Assembly (NCBI RefSeq): GCF_000013565.1
Contig: NC_007802.1
Coordinates: 1,054,001 to 1,118,000 of the forward strand
Reading direction: 5' to 3'
Source of the DNA: Jannaschia sp. CCS1
GTDB lineage: Bacteria > Pseudomonadota > Alphaproteobacteria > Rhodobacterales > Rhodobacteraceae
DNA length: 64,000 nt
Under the pieces are notes generated by a model. That model searched no databases. It saw only the letters and a program-made list of their open reading frames with translations, and had not been told where the DNA came from. Both the position numbers and the translations under genes were made by a program. Positions 16,718-25,838 of the stretch are shown here, in pieces. Numbering within the stretch: position 1 is the stretch's first letter; every line of letters begins with the position of its first letter.

Positions 16718-17229
16718 TCCGCGGCCCTTCGATATGGATCTGCGCGGTGGTCCTGCTGTCCGGTCTGGCCAGCGCCGCCGTGGCCCAGTCCCGGGATGCG
16801 GTGTTTCAGACCCTGTGGCAGGACATGAACGGCACGCTTTTGGGCAATGTCTACAGCCAGCCCACATCGGTGTCCGGTGCGCAGGACTGGACCTGCGAAA
16901 CCTGCGCGCCCGGCCAACGCATCCGCATCGGATGGTATGACTGGGCCTATACCTACGACACCGATGACGCATCCGTCGTTCTGCGCCGCATTGCCGGGGC
17001 CTGTCAGTTCGATCCCTGCACGACCGAGGCTTATGATGTGGATGGGTTGACCGGGTTGATCCAACACGGCACGCACCGCACCGGTGAGGCCGCGCGCAGC
17101 TTTCTGATTGTCGGTGACAGATTGTGGAGCCTCTACGTTCAAGGCATGCCGACAGTGGACGCGGCCCTCGCCCTCCTGCCGCGAGCCGAACGCGCCATCC
17201 TTCCCCTTATACTCGCCGCCGATCCCTAA
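16714..17229 (+). CDS. Secreted CxxC protein, paralogue 2
   Basis: 171 residues with signal peptide (hydrophobic stretch ICAVVLLSGLASAAVA followed by Q). The mature part contains TCETCAPGQRIRIGWYDWAY, then CQFDPC and a strand ending FLIVGDRLWSLYVQG. It overlaps its upstream paralogue by ATGA. The shared cysteine spacing suggests tandem duplication and strong divergence. Function unknown. Confidence 0.78.
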   Translation: MIRGPSIWICAVVLLSGLASAAVAQSRDAVFQTLWQDMNGTLLGNVYSQPTSVSGAQDWTCETCAPGQRIRIGWYDWAYTYDTDDASVVLRRIAGACQFDPCTTEAYDVDGLTGLIQHGTHRTGEAARSFLIVGDRLWSLYVQGMPTVDAALALLPRAERAILPLILAADP

Positions 17230-17253
17230 GGCTCAATCAAACCGGAACTTGCC

Positions 17254-18276
17254 ATGACCCATGCCGCTCTCGAACCCCGCGCAGATATGTCCCAGCGTGC
17301 AGATATGTCCAAGCGTATCGTGCGCTATGGCGATCTGAAGCCCTGCAAGACTGCCTTTATTGACGCCCACACGCCCGGATCCGATCAGAAGGAGAACTTC
17401 ACGATCATCGGCGGCGGGGTCAGTGAAAGTGCAGACCAGCACGTCCATATCGCGGAGGTCCATGGCTTCAACATCGGCGCGGCGGGTCAACCTCCGAAAT
17501 GCCGGAACAGCCTGCATTCCCACCGCACGGCAGAGGTGTTCTTTGTGCTGAAAGGGCGTTGGCGTTTTTTCTGGGGCCGTCATGGCGATGCGGGGGAGGT
17601 CACGCTGGAGGAAGGCGATATCTTCAACATCCCCACCGGAATTTTCCGCGGGTTTGAGAATATCGGCAATGATTACGGGATGATCATGGCGATCCTGGGC
17701 GGGGACGATGCGGGCGGCGGTGTGCTTTGGGCGCCGCAGGTAATCCAGGACGCCAGCGATCACGGGCTGGTCCTGGCGGAGACGGGCAAGCTTTACGACA
17801 CCAAGAAGGGTGAGGTCCTGCCCGATGGCGTGCACGCCCTCGCGCCGATGTCCGACGCGGAGGCTGATGCCTACCCCGCCCCCACCACGGCGGACGTCGT
17901 GCCCCATTACGTCGCGCGCTACTGGGATATGGTCGCGCTGGCCGACAAGACCCCCGCCAGAGTGATCGGCGAGGACGGGATGCTCCGCGACAAGCCGGGG
18001 TTTGAGGTGGACCTGATCACCCGCGCTTCCGCCAGCACCGCGATGCACCGCCATGACCGCCAATCGGTGCTGATGCCGGTCACGGGCCATTGGCGCGTCA
18101 CCTGGGCCGCCAACGATCACTACCCCGCCGGCACTGCGACCCTGGCCCCCGGCGACACGATGTCCGTGCCCGCCGACCTTGACCATTCCGCCGTGCCGTC
18201 GATGACCGGCGATGCCGCGCTCTACCATGTCATTGCCACTGATGATCCGGCCGGAGCCACATGGAGCGCGCCATGA
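17254..18276 (+). CDS. Bicupin protein
   Basis: 340 residues with two cupin domains. The first has HSHRTAEVFFVLKGRWRFFWG and EEGDIFNIPTGIFRGFENIG, the classic metal-binding cupin motifs. The second has MHRHDRQSVLMPVTGHWRV and LAPGDTMSVPADLDHS. The layout resembles gentisate- or homogentisate-dioxygenase-like cupins, but substrate is uncertain. An 18-bp tandem duplication (17281-17298 and 17299-17316) doubles the codons ADMSQR/ADMSKR near the N-terminus, making the true start ambiguous (17254, 17287 or 17305). Confidence 0.85.
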   Translation: MTHAALEPRADMSQRADMSKRIVRYGDLKPCKTAFIDAHTPGSDQKENFTIIGGGVSESADQHVHIAEVHGFNIGAAGQPPKCRNSLHSHRTAEVFFVLKGRWRFFWGRHGDAGEVTLEEGDIFNIPTGIFRGFENIGNDYGMIMAILGGDDAGGGVLWAPQVIQDASDHGLVLAETGKLYDTKKGEVLPDGVHALAPMSDAEADAYPAPTTADVVPHYVARYWDMVALADKTPARVIGEDGMLRDKPGFEVDLITRASASTAMHRHDRQSVLMPVTGHWRVTWAANDHYPAGTATLAPGDTMSVPADLDHSAVPSMTGDAALYHVIATDDPAGATWSAP

Positions 18277-19328
18277 AATCAGTCGGTTACGCCATGCTCG
18301 CCCTGCTTGCAGCCGGGTCTGCCACCGCCCAGACTTGGCAATCGGATACCGGCGACAGCACGGCGCTGCTCTATGCGGGGGCCTTCGCGCCCGGGGGCAC
18401 CACCTCGTTTTCCTGCACGACGCCCTCGCCGCAGAATGTGCCCCTGATCGAGACCGGTGATCACGAATCTATCCGCACCGATACGCCCTACGACATCGTC
18501 GTCGGCTTCAACATCGACCTGATGGATCCCTTCACGCTGCCCGAGCAGTTGGACACTGTGCGCATCATCCTCGACGACGTGCCCTATACGCTCCCGAGGG
18601 TGAGCTATTCTGATTTCTACGGCTCCTGGACGGTATGGATGCAGATGACGGACGGCCTGTTTCCGGCCCTGACCCGCGCGCAGAGCATGGTGGTCGATAC
18701 CGGCACGGGCACGGCCTATGCCTACCCCACCGACGGGCTGCGGGATGCCGTCCTGGCGACCGTGAATTTCTGCATATCGGGGTGGGAGGCGCAGGGTGAT
18801 ATCGCGCCCCGGGCCTTATCCGCCTGGTCCGGCGGGCAACTCGCGCCCGCGCCCGCGCCGATTGCTGCACCCACCCCCGCCTCGACCCCAGCGCCCTCCG
18901 GTGGTCAGGCCCTCTTGCCCGGTCTCTCGCCCGCACCCACCTTCCCGATCCCGGATCAGGCGCCGCAAGTGGCGATCGACCGGATGGTCGCGCAGTGTCA
19001 GGGGGAGTTTTCGGTCGACCCGAGCGCCGTGCAGGCCGCCGATGTCGACGGCGACGGCGCGCCTGACTACATCCTGAACTATTCCGGGGTCGAGTGTTTC
19101 GGCGGGCTCACAGGACGCGCCTATTGTGGGGCTGCGAATTGCCAGTTTGACGTCTTTCTATCGAGCCGGGCCTATGCCAACCCATCAGAATTTCTCGCCA
19201 TCGCGCTTGATCCTGTGGTCGATGGGCAGGGGCGCACGGGCCTTCTGATGGCCAGCACGCTGTTTGGCTGTGCGGACGGCGCATGCGACACGCCATTTTA
19301 TTGGGACGGAACCCAATTCACACAATAA
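18273..19328 (+). CDS. Secreted protein with proline-rich linker and EF-hand-like loop
   Basis: 351 residues. Signal peptide (MKSVGYAMLALLAAGSATAQ), then a beta-rich domain, a Pro/Ala linker (about residues 190-225) and a C-terminal domain with DVDGDGAPDYIL, an EF-hand-like calcium loop, plus paired cysteines. The C-terminal domain resembles the type seen in many Rhodobacterales periplasmic proteins of unknown role. The ATG overlaps the bicupin stop (ATGA), so I preferred it to the ATG at 18261. Confidence 0.78.
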   Translation: MKSVGYAMLALLAAGSATAQTWQSDTGDSTALLYAGAFAPGGTTSFSCTTPSPQNVPLIETGDHESIRTDTPYDIVVGFNIDLMDPFTLPEQLDTVRIILDDVPYTLPRVSYSDFYGSWTVWMQMTDGLFPALTRAQSMVVDTGTGTAYAYPTDGLRDAVLATVNFCISGWEAQGDIAPRALSAWSGGQLAPAPAPIAAPTPASTPAPSGGQALLPGLSPAPTFPIPDQAPQVAIDRMVAQCQGEFSVDPSAVQAADVDGDGAPDYILNYSGVECFGGLTGRAYCGAANCQFDVFLSSRAYANPSEFLAIALDPVVDGQGRTGLLMASTLFGCADGACDTPFYWDGTQFTQ

Positions 19329-19343
19329 AAACTGAGGGACACA

Positions 19344-20471
19344 ATGATCAAAACAACCCATGTGGGCAGCCTGCCGCGCACCCAGGACGTCGTGGACTTC
19401 ATCTTTGCCCGGGAAAATGGCGAGACCTATGACGCGGCCGCCTTCGACGCGGCGATGATGGCGGCGGTGGATGACACCGTGGCCAAACAGGTCGCAGCGG
19501 GCGTTGATGTCGTGTCCGATGGGGAGACGTCGAAAATCTCCTACGCGACCTACGTCAAGGATCGATATACCGGGTTCTCCGGCGACAGCCCGCGCAATGC
19601 GCCTGCGGACCTGAAGAAATTCCCGTCGTTCCTGAAGCGTCTGGCCGATGATGGTGGCACGCCGCAATACGCGCGGCCCATGTGCACCGGAGAGGTGCGG
19701 AGCAAGGGGCAGGGGGAGTTGGGCAAGGACATCGCCAACCTCAAGGCCGCGATGGCCAAACATGGCGCGGAGGAGGGGTTCATGAATGCGGCCTCTCCGG
19801 GTGTGATTTCGCTGTTCCTACAGAACGATTTCTACCCGACGCGGGACGCCTATCTGGCCGCGCTGGCGGACGCGATGGCCGAGGAATATCGGACCATCGT
19901 CGACGCCGGCCTGCTGTTGCAACTGGATTGCCCCGACCTCGCGCTGTCGCGGCACATGTTGTTCAATGAACTGTCGGATGCGGAGTTTCTGAAGATCGCC
20001 GCCTCCCATGTGGAAGCGTTGAACCATGCGCTGTCGGGGATCGACCCGTCCCGCGTGCGGGTCCACATCTGCTGGGGTAATTACGAGGGGCCCCATGTCT
20101 GCGACGTGCCGATGGACACGGTGTTCACCACCTTCATGGGGGTCGGCGCGAGCCAGCTGTTGTTCGAGACGTCCAACCCCCGCCATGCCCACGAATGGAC
20201 CGTCTTCCGTGACCGCGCGGCAGAGATCCCGGACGACAAGATCCTGGTGCCCGGCGTGGTCGATACCACCACCAATTTCGTGGAGCATCCCGAACTGGTC
20301 GCCGAGCGGATCGCCAAGTTTACCGGCATTGTGGGGGCCGACCGGGTGATTGCGGGAAGCGATTGCGGCTTTGGCACTTTCGCGGGGTTTGGCGCGGTGG
20401 ATCCGACGATTGCCTATGCGAAACTGGAGGCGCTGTCCCAAGGCGTCGCTCTGGCGAATGGGCGGGGATAG
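19344..20471 (+). CDS. MetE-like (cobalamin-independent methionine synthase C-terminal) methyltransferase
   Basis: 375 residues, corresponding to the C-terminal catalytic half of MetE (full MetE is about 750). The zinc ligands look complete: HICWGNYEG (His and Cys), the Glu in LLFETSNPRH, and the Cys in GSDCGFGTF. It starts with the family pattern TTHVGSLPRT. Stand-alone proteins of this kind transfer methyl groups from small donors, or use corrinoid proteins, rather than folate. The link with the preceding bicupin suggests catabolism of a methylated compound, which is inference. Confidence 0.88.
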   Translation: MIKTTHVGSLPRTQDVVDFIFARENGETYDAAAFDAAMMAAVDDTVAKQVAAGVDVVSDGETSKISYATYVKDRYTGFSGDSPRNAPADLKKFPSFLKRLADDGGTPQYARPMCTGEVRSKGQGELGKDIANLKAAMAKHGAEEGFMNAASPGVISLFLQNDFYPTRDAYLAALADAMAEEYRTIVDAGLLLQLDCPDLALSRHMLFNELSDAEFLKIAASHVEALNHALSGIDPSRVRVHICWGNYEGPHVCDVPMDTVFTTFMGVGASQLLFETSNPRHAHEWTVFRDRAAEIPDDKILVPGVVDTTTNFVEHPELVAERIAKFTGIVGADRVIAGSDCGFGTFAGFGAVDPTIAYAKLEALSQGVALANGRG

Positions 20472-20493
20472 TGCCAGATTTAGGCAAGTAAGC

Positions 20494-20502
20494 TGTGGAT
20501 AA
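20494..20502 (-). promoter_or_regulatory. Single perfect DnaA box
   Basis: TTATCCACA on the minus strand in the short gap between convergent genes, with a second near match (TGTGGAAGG) just after it. One box without an AT-rich unwinding region does not make an origin; it may be chance. Confidence 0.3.
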
Positions 20503-20532
20503 CGCTGTGGAAGGATCGCAAAAGCGATAGGT

Positions 20533-21090
20533 CTATTGGCGCCCCGCATCCCGTGGCAGCACCTGCGGCGAGGCCACGGGCGCACCCGTATCCACGTCAA
20601 AGAACGGCGTGTCCTTCCAGCGGCCAGAGGTCAGCGCCGACACGCTGCGCGACATCACGGCCATGATCGAGGGCATCAGGCGCGTGTGTTTGTCGGCCCC
20701 GCCCGCCTGCGGCACGTAGGCATGGGTGCGGGCGCGACCAAGCGCGCTGGTATCGGGAAAAATCGTCTGCACGAAGCCGATGAACGCGAATTTCGGCGTG
20801 GTGGACGACACGCCCAATTGCGTGTTGCAACAGGTAGTGAACCACCGGAACGCCCCCTTGGGCGTGAGCCGCCCGAGGCCCAGATGATCGGCGCCTGCGG
20901 TGATAGATACCCGATCCGGCGTGGTCTGATAAATCGCCACACCCTCCGTGCGCGTGGCCTCTACACCGAAATGGCGCTGCGCCCGGACGCAGCTGTCGCA
21001 GTGGCACACGACGGGTGTTCCGGACCGACGCTCCACCGAGACGGTGCCGTGAACCGCGCCGCAGCGACAGGACCAGGGCACCTCGGTCAT
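20533..21090 (-). CDS. GFA-type zinc protein (DUF6151-like)
   Basis: 185 residues. The N-terminal zinc site SCRCGAVHG then VCHCDSCVRAQ matches the glutathione-dependent formaldehyde-activating (GFA) fold; the GCC-C site is partly repeated as FTTCCNTQLG. The ATG at 21090 was chosen because it precedes the zinc motif; it lies 4 bases after the phaZ stop, so it is probably transcribed with phaZ. Enzymatic role unproven. Confidence 0.82.
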   Translation of the reverse strand: MTEVPWSCRCGAVHGTVSVERRSGTPVVCHCDSCVRAQRHFGVEATRTEGVAIYQTTPDRVSITAGADHLGLGRLTPKGAFRWFTTCCNTQLGVSSTTPKFAFIGFVQTIFPDTSALGRARTHAYVPQAGGADKHTRLMPSIMAVMSRSVSALTSGRWKDTPFFDVDTGAPVASPQVLPRDAGRQ

Positions 21091-21094
21091 CGGA

Positions 21095-22396
21095 TCAGAC
21101 CGCGACGTTTTCGACGGGCGGATCTTCGACCAGCTTCGGCTTGGCGCGTTTGGCGGGCGTTTTGATGCCCGAATTGGCGTCAATGAATTCCAGCACCAGG
21201 GGCCGGATGTTGTTGCGCCAGGACTTGCCCGCGAAGATGCCGTAATGGCCGGCGTCGGGCTCAATGTAATTGGCCTTCTTCTCCTCCGGCAGACCGGTCA
21301 GCATATCCAAAGCGGCCACACATTGACCGGGGGCCGAGATGTCATCCTTCCCGCCCTCCACCGTCTTCACCGCGACCGATGTGATCTTGCCGATATCCAC
21401 CGGCTTGCCGTCGACCACGAAGGTGTTTTTCGCAATCTCGCGGTTTTTGAAGATCCGCTCCACGGTGCTGAGGTAGAATTCCGCCGTCATATCCATGACC
21501 GCCAGATATTCATCGTAGAAGACGTTGTGCTTGTCGTGGTCGCTGGCCTCGCCCTTGGAGACGGCGACAACCTGATCAGAAAACGCCTTGGCGTGGGTTT
21601 CGGCGTTCATCGCCATGAAACTGGCCAGCTGCTGGATGCCCGGATAGACCATCCGCCCCGCGCCCGCATATTTGAAGCCGACGCGCTGGACGACGAACTT
21701 TTCCAGATGCCCCATCGTCACGCGGCGGCCAAAGTCGGTCACATCCGTGGCGGCGGCGTCGGGGTCAATCGGGCCACCGATCAGGGTCAGCGTGCGGGGC
21801 TGTGCCTTGGGGTCTTCCTCCGCCAGATAGGCGGTCGCGGCAAGCGCTAGGGGCGCGGGCTGGCACACGGCGATCACGTTTGTGTCCGGCCCCATCTCGC
21901 GCATGAAATCAACCAGGTAGTGGGTGTAATCCTCGATATCGAACTTGCCCGCACTCACCGGAATATCGCGCGCATTGTGCCAGTCGGTGATGTAGACGTC
22001 CGCGTCGGGCAGCAGCGACAGCACCGTCTTGCGCAGAAGCGTGGCGTAATGGCCCGACATCGGGGCGACCAGCAGGATCTTGCGGCCAGTCGGCTCCCGT
22101 CCCTGCACGTCAAAGCGGATGAGGTCGCCGAACGCACGCTCCATCACCGGTTCAATGCTGATCACGTGGTCGCGCCCATCCGCGCCGGGAATGGAGCTGA
22201 TGCCCCAATCTGGCTTGGCGGCCATGCGCGCGAACGACCGCTCGGCCACTTCGCCCCAGGCGGCGGTTAGCTGGATGAAGGGATTTGCGGCCAGGCCCAG
22301 TTGCGGATAGCTGCACAATGCGCGGGCCGATGCGCCCATCCATTGATTTGTGACCCGCATAGATTCCATTAGGTCATAGGTGAGTAGCTGTCGCAT
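21095..22396 (-). CDS. phaZ: Intracellular polyhydroxybutyrate depolymerase
   Basis: A 433-residue PhaZ of the cytosolic, amorphous-PHB type. The nucleophile is cysteine in VCQPAPLAL (lipase-box-like), preceded by YITDWHNARDIP, and the C-terminal His is in IEPDAGHYGIFAG. It starts at the ATG giving MRQLLTYDLMESMR. It is divergent from phaC with about 140 bp between. It mobilises stored PHB to hydroxybutyrate. Confidence 0.95.
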   Translation of the reverse strand: MRQLLTYDLMESMRVTNQWMGASARALCSYPQLGLAANPFIQLTAAWGEVAERSFARMAAKPDWGISSIPGADGRDHVISIEPVMERAFGDLIRFDVQGREPTGRKILLVAPMSGHYATLLRKTVLSLLPDADVYITDWHNARDIPVSAGKFDIEDYTHYLVDFMREMGPDTNVIAVCQPAPLALAATAYLAEEDPKAQPRTLTLIGGPIDPDAAATDVTDFGRRVTMGHLEKFVVQRVGFKYAGAGRMVYPGIQQLASFMAMNAETHAKAFSDQVVAVSKGEASDHDKHNVFYDEYLAVMDMTAEFYLSTVERIFKNREIAKNTFVVDGKPVDIGKITSVAVKTVEGGKDDISAPGQCVAALDMLTGLPEEKKANYIEPDAGHYGIFAGKSWRNNIRPLVLEFIDANSGIKTPAKRAKPKLVEDPPVENVAV

Positions 22397-22502
22397 AAGT
22401 ACTCCAAGCGTCTGCTCCGGCCCCACACAACGCTGGGACACACCGGATCATTTCGTCGCGTGGACCGCCTCACCCAGGTCCCCGTAATGTATATCGCCAT
22501 TA

Positions 22503-22515
22503 TGCAGATGCAGCA
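22503..22515. promoter_or_regulatory. PhaR-like TGC/GCA site in the phaZ-phaC divergent region
   Basis: TGCAGATGCAGCA lies about 20 bases upstream of phaC. PhaR repressors of related bacteria bind paired CTGC/GCAG motifs. The match is partial, so this is weaker than the phaP site. Confidence 0.4.
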
Positions 22516-22534
22516 TTAAGCCGGGGAAAGCAAG

Positions 22535-24373
22535 GTGTCAGACAAAAACGAAGATGACGTTAAGGCGGAAACCACGGCTCCTGACGGGCCCGAAGCGCTG
22601 GAGCGGTTGAACGCCAATCTTGCGAAGGTGGAAGGCCTGTCGAAGCGGCTTGTGGCCGCGATGGGGCATCGCGCGCCGTCCGATCAGGGGCTGTCGGGGC
22701 CGGGGCAGGAACTCTACGTGAAAGCAGGCGCGGCCTATTGGGCGGACGCCATGGCTAACCCCACGAAATTGCTGGAACAACAGGCACAGTTCTGGGGTCA
22801 GGCCATGTCCACCTATATGGAGATGCAGGAGGCCATCGCATCGGGCCAATTGCCGCTTCTGGACGATGATGACCTGCCCGCCGACATGGCCCGCGACAAG
22901 CGCTTTTCCAACCCGCTCTGGCGCACGCATCCCTACTTCAATTTCGTGCGTCACCAATATGTGATGGGGTCCGAGGCGATCCGCAAAGCGGTCTCTGACC
23001 TCGACGGGCTGGAGCCGCAGGACAAGCAGCGGGTGGAGTTCTTCGCCACCCAGGTGATTGAGCTGTTCTCGCCCACCAACTACTTCGGCACCAACCCCGA
23101 CGCGCTGGAAAAAGCGGTGGAGACCGATGGCGAAAGCCTTGTGCACGGGCTGGAAAACCTTGTGCGGGATATCGAGGCCCATGGCGGGGAGTTGCTGCCC
23201 ACGCTCGCCGATCCGGACGCGTTTGAAGTTGGCACCAACATCGGCACCACCGAAGGCAGCGTCGTCTACCGCAACCGGATGATGGAGTTGATCCAATACG
23301 CGCCCACGACCGAGTTGGTCCACAAGACGCCTTTGGTGATCTTTCCGCCCTGGATCAACAAGTTCTACATCCTGGACCTCAAACCCCAGAACAGCCTGAT
23401 CAAATGGCTTGTGGGCCAAGGCTACACCCTGTTCGTGGTCAGCTGGAAGAACCCCGATGACACCTATGCCGATGTGGGTCTTGGTGACTATGTCGAAGAC
23501 GGCTACCTCGCCGCCGTCGAACAGGTGAAGGAGATCACCGGCGAAAAGCAGGTCAACGCCGTGGGCTATTGCATCGCCGGTACGACCCTGAACCTGACGC
23601 TCGCGCTGATGAAGAAGCGCGGCGACACGTCGATCAAGTCGGCCACCTTCTTCACGACGCTCACGGATTTCTCGGTGCAGGGCGAATTCACACCGTTCCT
23701 ACAAGATGATTTTGTCGATGCGATTGAACGGCAGGTGGATCAGGACGGCGTGCTCAACAGCTATTTCATGTCCAAGACCATGTCGTTCCTGCGCTCCAAG
23801 GATCTGATCTACGGGCCCGCCGTGCGCTCCTACATGATGGGGGAGGCGCCGCCCGCCTTTGACCTGCTCTACTGGAATGGCGATAGCACCAACCTGCCCG
23901 GCAAGATGGCGATGGAATACCTGCGCGGCCTGTGTCAGGGCGATCAACTCGCCTCGTCGGGGTTTGACCTGTTTGGCGAGTCGCTCTCCCTGAAAGACGT
24001 GACCGTGCCCCTCTGCGCCATTGCCTGCAAAACGGATCACATCGCGCCCTGGGTCGATTGTTATCGCGGCGTGACCAAGATGGGATCGCGCAGCAAGACG
24101 TTCATCCTGTCGGAATCCGGCCACATCGCGGGCATCGTGAACCCGCCATCGAAGAAGAAATACGGCCATTTCACCAATGACGCCGTGAAGGGGGAGGCCG
24201 CAGACTGGTTTGAGGGCGCGACCCACAACGATGGCTCGTGGTGGCCGCTCTGGGGGACGTGGCTGTCCAAGCGGTCCGGCAAGCAAATTGCTGCACGTGC
24301 ACCGGGTGAGGATGGCCGAGAAATTTTGGGTCCGGCCCCCGGAACCTACGTCAAGGAAGGCAAAACTAACTGA
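22535..24373 (+). CDS. phaC: Class I polyhydroxyalkanoate synthase
   Basis: 612 residues. Polymerises 3-hydroxyacyl-CoA to PHA at the granule surface. The lipase-like box is GYCIAGTTL with catalytic Cys; the Asp is in CKTDHIAPW and the His in ESGHIAGIVNPP. PPWINKFYILDL and the phaC N-terminal domain are present. The start is a GTG preceded by GGGGAAAG. Length agrees with class I PhaC (about 590-620). Divergent from phaZ. Confidence 0.97.
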   Translation: MSDKNEDDVKAETTAPDGPEALERLNANLAKVEGLSKRLVAAMGHRAPSDQGLSGPGQELYVKAGAAYWADAMANPTKLLEQQAQFWGQAMSTYMEMQEAIASGQLPLLDDDDLPADMARDKRFSNPLWRTHPYFNFVRHQYVMGSEAIRKAVSDLDGLEPQDKQRVEFFATQVIELFSPTNYFGTNPDALEKAVETDGESLVHGLENLVRDIEAHGGELLPTLADPDAFEVGTNIGTTEGSVVYRNRMMELIQYAPTTELVHKTPLVIFPPWINKFYILDLKPQNSLIKWLVGQGYTLFVVSWKNPDDTYADVGLGDYVEDGYLAAVEQVKEITGEKQVNAVGYCIAGTTLNLTLALMKKRGDTSIKSATFFTTLTDFSVQGEFTPFLQDDFVDAIERQVDQDGVLNSYFMSKTMSFLRSKDLIYGPAVRSYMMGEAPPAFDLLYWNGDSTNLPGKMAMEYLRGLCQGDQLASSGFDLFGESLSLKDVTVPLCAIACKTDHIAPWVDCYRGVTKMGSRSKTFILSESGHIAGIVNPPSKKKYGHFTNDAVKGEAADWFEGATHNDGSWWPLWGTWLSKRSGKQIAARAPGEDGREILGPAPGTYVKEGKTN

Positions 24374-24406
24374 TATTGCTGATGTTTCCGGCTTGATGGT
24401 GGCTTA

Positions 24407-24448
24407 TGCTGCAGTGCAGAATAAACCTTGACTTTCTGCGCTGCAGCA
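24407..24448 (+). promoter_or_regulatory. phaP promoter with paired PhaR operators
   Basis: TTGACT (24428-24433), 17-bp spacer, CATATA (24451-24456). TGCTGCAGTGCAG (24407-24419) and CTGCGCTGCAGCA (24436-24448) form an inverted repeat matching at 12 of 13 positions. One half lies upstream of the -35, the other exactly inside the -35/-10 spacer. PhaR binding here would block the promoter, the known arrangement for granule-sensing PhaR. Confidence 0.75.
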
Positions 24449-24506
24449 TTCATATATGCTTCATCAATTCATTGCCCCACACGGGTAGAACACCGGAGAC
24501 TGAACA

Positions 24507-24962
24507 ATGGCCAAAGCCGCACAAACCCCCGACTTCTCGAAGTACATGACCGAGATGATGTCCTCTTTCCCGATGGACATGTCCGCCATGACCGACGCCT
24601 TCAAATCCCAGGCCGCCGTGTCTGAGAAAATGTCCAAGGTCGTTCTGGAAGCCGCAGAGAAATCCACCGAGATTTCTTCCAAGTGGACCAAAGACACCAT
24701 CGCCAAGATCGGCGACGTCTCCGCTGCCAAGGAAGAACCTGCCGACTACACCAAATCCATGACCGACTTCGCCTCCGCGCAAGCCGAAATGGCGACTGAG
24801 AACATGGCCCTTTTCGCTGAGATCGCGAAAAAAGTGCAGATGGAAACGGTTGAGCTGATGATGGCTGCCGGTAAAGAAGCATCTGAAGAAGCAACCGCTG
24901 CCGTCAAGAAGGCAACCGCCGACGTGACGACGGCTGCCAAGAAAGCCGCAACCGCCAAGTAA
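24507..24962 (+). CDS. phaP: Phasin
   Basis: 151 residues, almost entirely helical, with a C-terminal Ala/Lys-rich tail (AAVKKATADVTTAAKKAATAK-like). The phasin-2 pattern is seen around MTDAFKSQAAVSEKMSKVV and AQAEMATENMALFAEIAKKV. It coats PHB granules. Codon usage is strongly biased to frequent codons (GCC, AAG, ATC), as expected for an abundant protein. Flanked by a PhaR-type promoter and an intrinsic terminator. Confidence 0.95.
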   Translation: MAKAAQTPDFSKYMTEMMSSFPMDMSAMTDAFKSQAAVSEKMSKVVLEAAEKSTEISSKWTKDTIAKIGDVSAAKEEPADYTKSMTDFASAQAEMATENMALFAEIAKKVQMETVELMMAAGKEASEEATAAVKKATADVTTAAKKAATAK

Positions 24963-25060
24963 TTGGCCCCTGCGAAAACAGCCTGCGCGCCGTCCTCCGC
25001 GGTGCGCAGGTTCAGCGACCGCGACGCGGGGCCCTCCCCCTTGCTTGACGCGGACCTTGG

Positions 25061-25094
25061 AAAAGGCGGACCTCCACGCAATGGTCCGTCTTTT
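25061..25094 (+). terminator. phaP intrinsic terminator
   Basis: AAAAGGCGGACC pairs with GGTCCGTCTTTT (11 Watson-Crick pairs and one G-U) around a 10-base loop. It ends in TTTT and may act in both directions. Confidence 0.75.
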
Positions 25095-25249
25095 CTGCTG
25101 TCTGGGGGGGCTTCCTTTATAAGATCTTGGTGCCGGACTTCGTCGGACCTCAAAACGCCCGTTTGCTTTTCTGCACAAGCAGCGTAGGCTTTCGAATGCT
25201 GCACCGCAAAAGCCCCGGGATCCGCGGGCACCAGAGGAGGGCCAGCGCG

Positions 25250-25789
25250 ATGACCGATACCCCAAAGCCGCTTCTCATCAAGCGATATGCCAGCCGCCGT
25301 CTGTATAATACGGAGACCTCCGATTATGTGACGCTGGAGGATATTGCAGGCTTCATCCGCGACGGGCGCGAGGTGCAGATCGTGGACCTCAAATCCGGCG
25401 ATGACCTGACGCGCCAGTACCTGTTGCAGATCGTGGCCGATCACGAATCGCGCGGGGAGAGTGTGCTGCCCATCGCCGTGCTGACCGATCTGGTGCGCAG
25501 CTACACAACGCAGGCGCAATCGGTCGTACCGGAGTTTCTGGCGTCGAGTTTTGAGATGCTGCAACAGGGCCAGTCCAAGATGATGGACAATATGGCCGCG
25601 ATCCACCCCATGGCCTCCATGCCCGGGTTTGACGCCATGCGCGCGCAGCAAGAGGCGTTTTTTGCCGCCATGACCGCCAGCGTGCCCAAACCCCCCGAGG
25701 CCGCGCCCGAGGATGCTGAGCCCGCCGATGATCTGGACGCGATCAAGCGCCAGCTGGCGGATTTACAGAACAAACTCAGCAAGATGTGA
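25250..25789 (+). CDS. phaR: PHA synthesis repressor PhaR
   Basis: 179 residues. N-terminal PHB/PHA accumulation regulator DNA-binding domain (LLIKRYASRRLYNTETSDYVTLE), then the PHB-binding domain (DLTRQYLLQIVADHE), a Met-rich middle (about 120-150) and a C-terminal coiled coil (DAIKRQLADLQNKLSKM). It senses free PHB surface and represses phaP. GAGGAGGG precedes the ATG. Sits directly downstream of phaP, as in relatives. Confidence 0.96.
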   Translation: MTDTPKPLLIKRYASRRLYNTETSDYVTLEDIAGFIRDGREVQIVDLKSGDDLTRQYLLQIVADHESRGESVLPIAVLTDLVRSYTTQAQSVVPEFLASSFEMLQQGQSKMMDNMAAIHPMASMPGFDAMRAQQEAFFAAMTASVPKPPEAAPEDAEPADDLDAIKRQLADLQNKLSKM

Positions 25790-25838
25790 CGGTCGGGTCC
25801 ATGGGCCGCTGTTGCGTCTGGGGTGGCGGTCGGATTTT

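Noticed and set aside
16220-20471. Thiol-redox (DsbA/thioredoxin) function for the CxxC proteins
   Set aside because: The sequence around the CxxC does not fit a thioredoxin fold and no partner genes are present.
20494-20502. DnaA box as a replication origin
   Set aside because: One perfect box only, no cluster, no AT-rich unwinding element, no origin-type gene neighbours.
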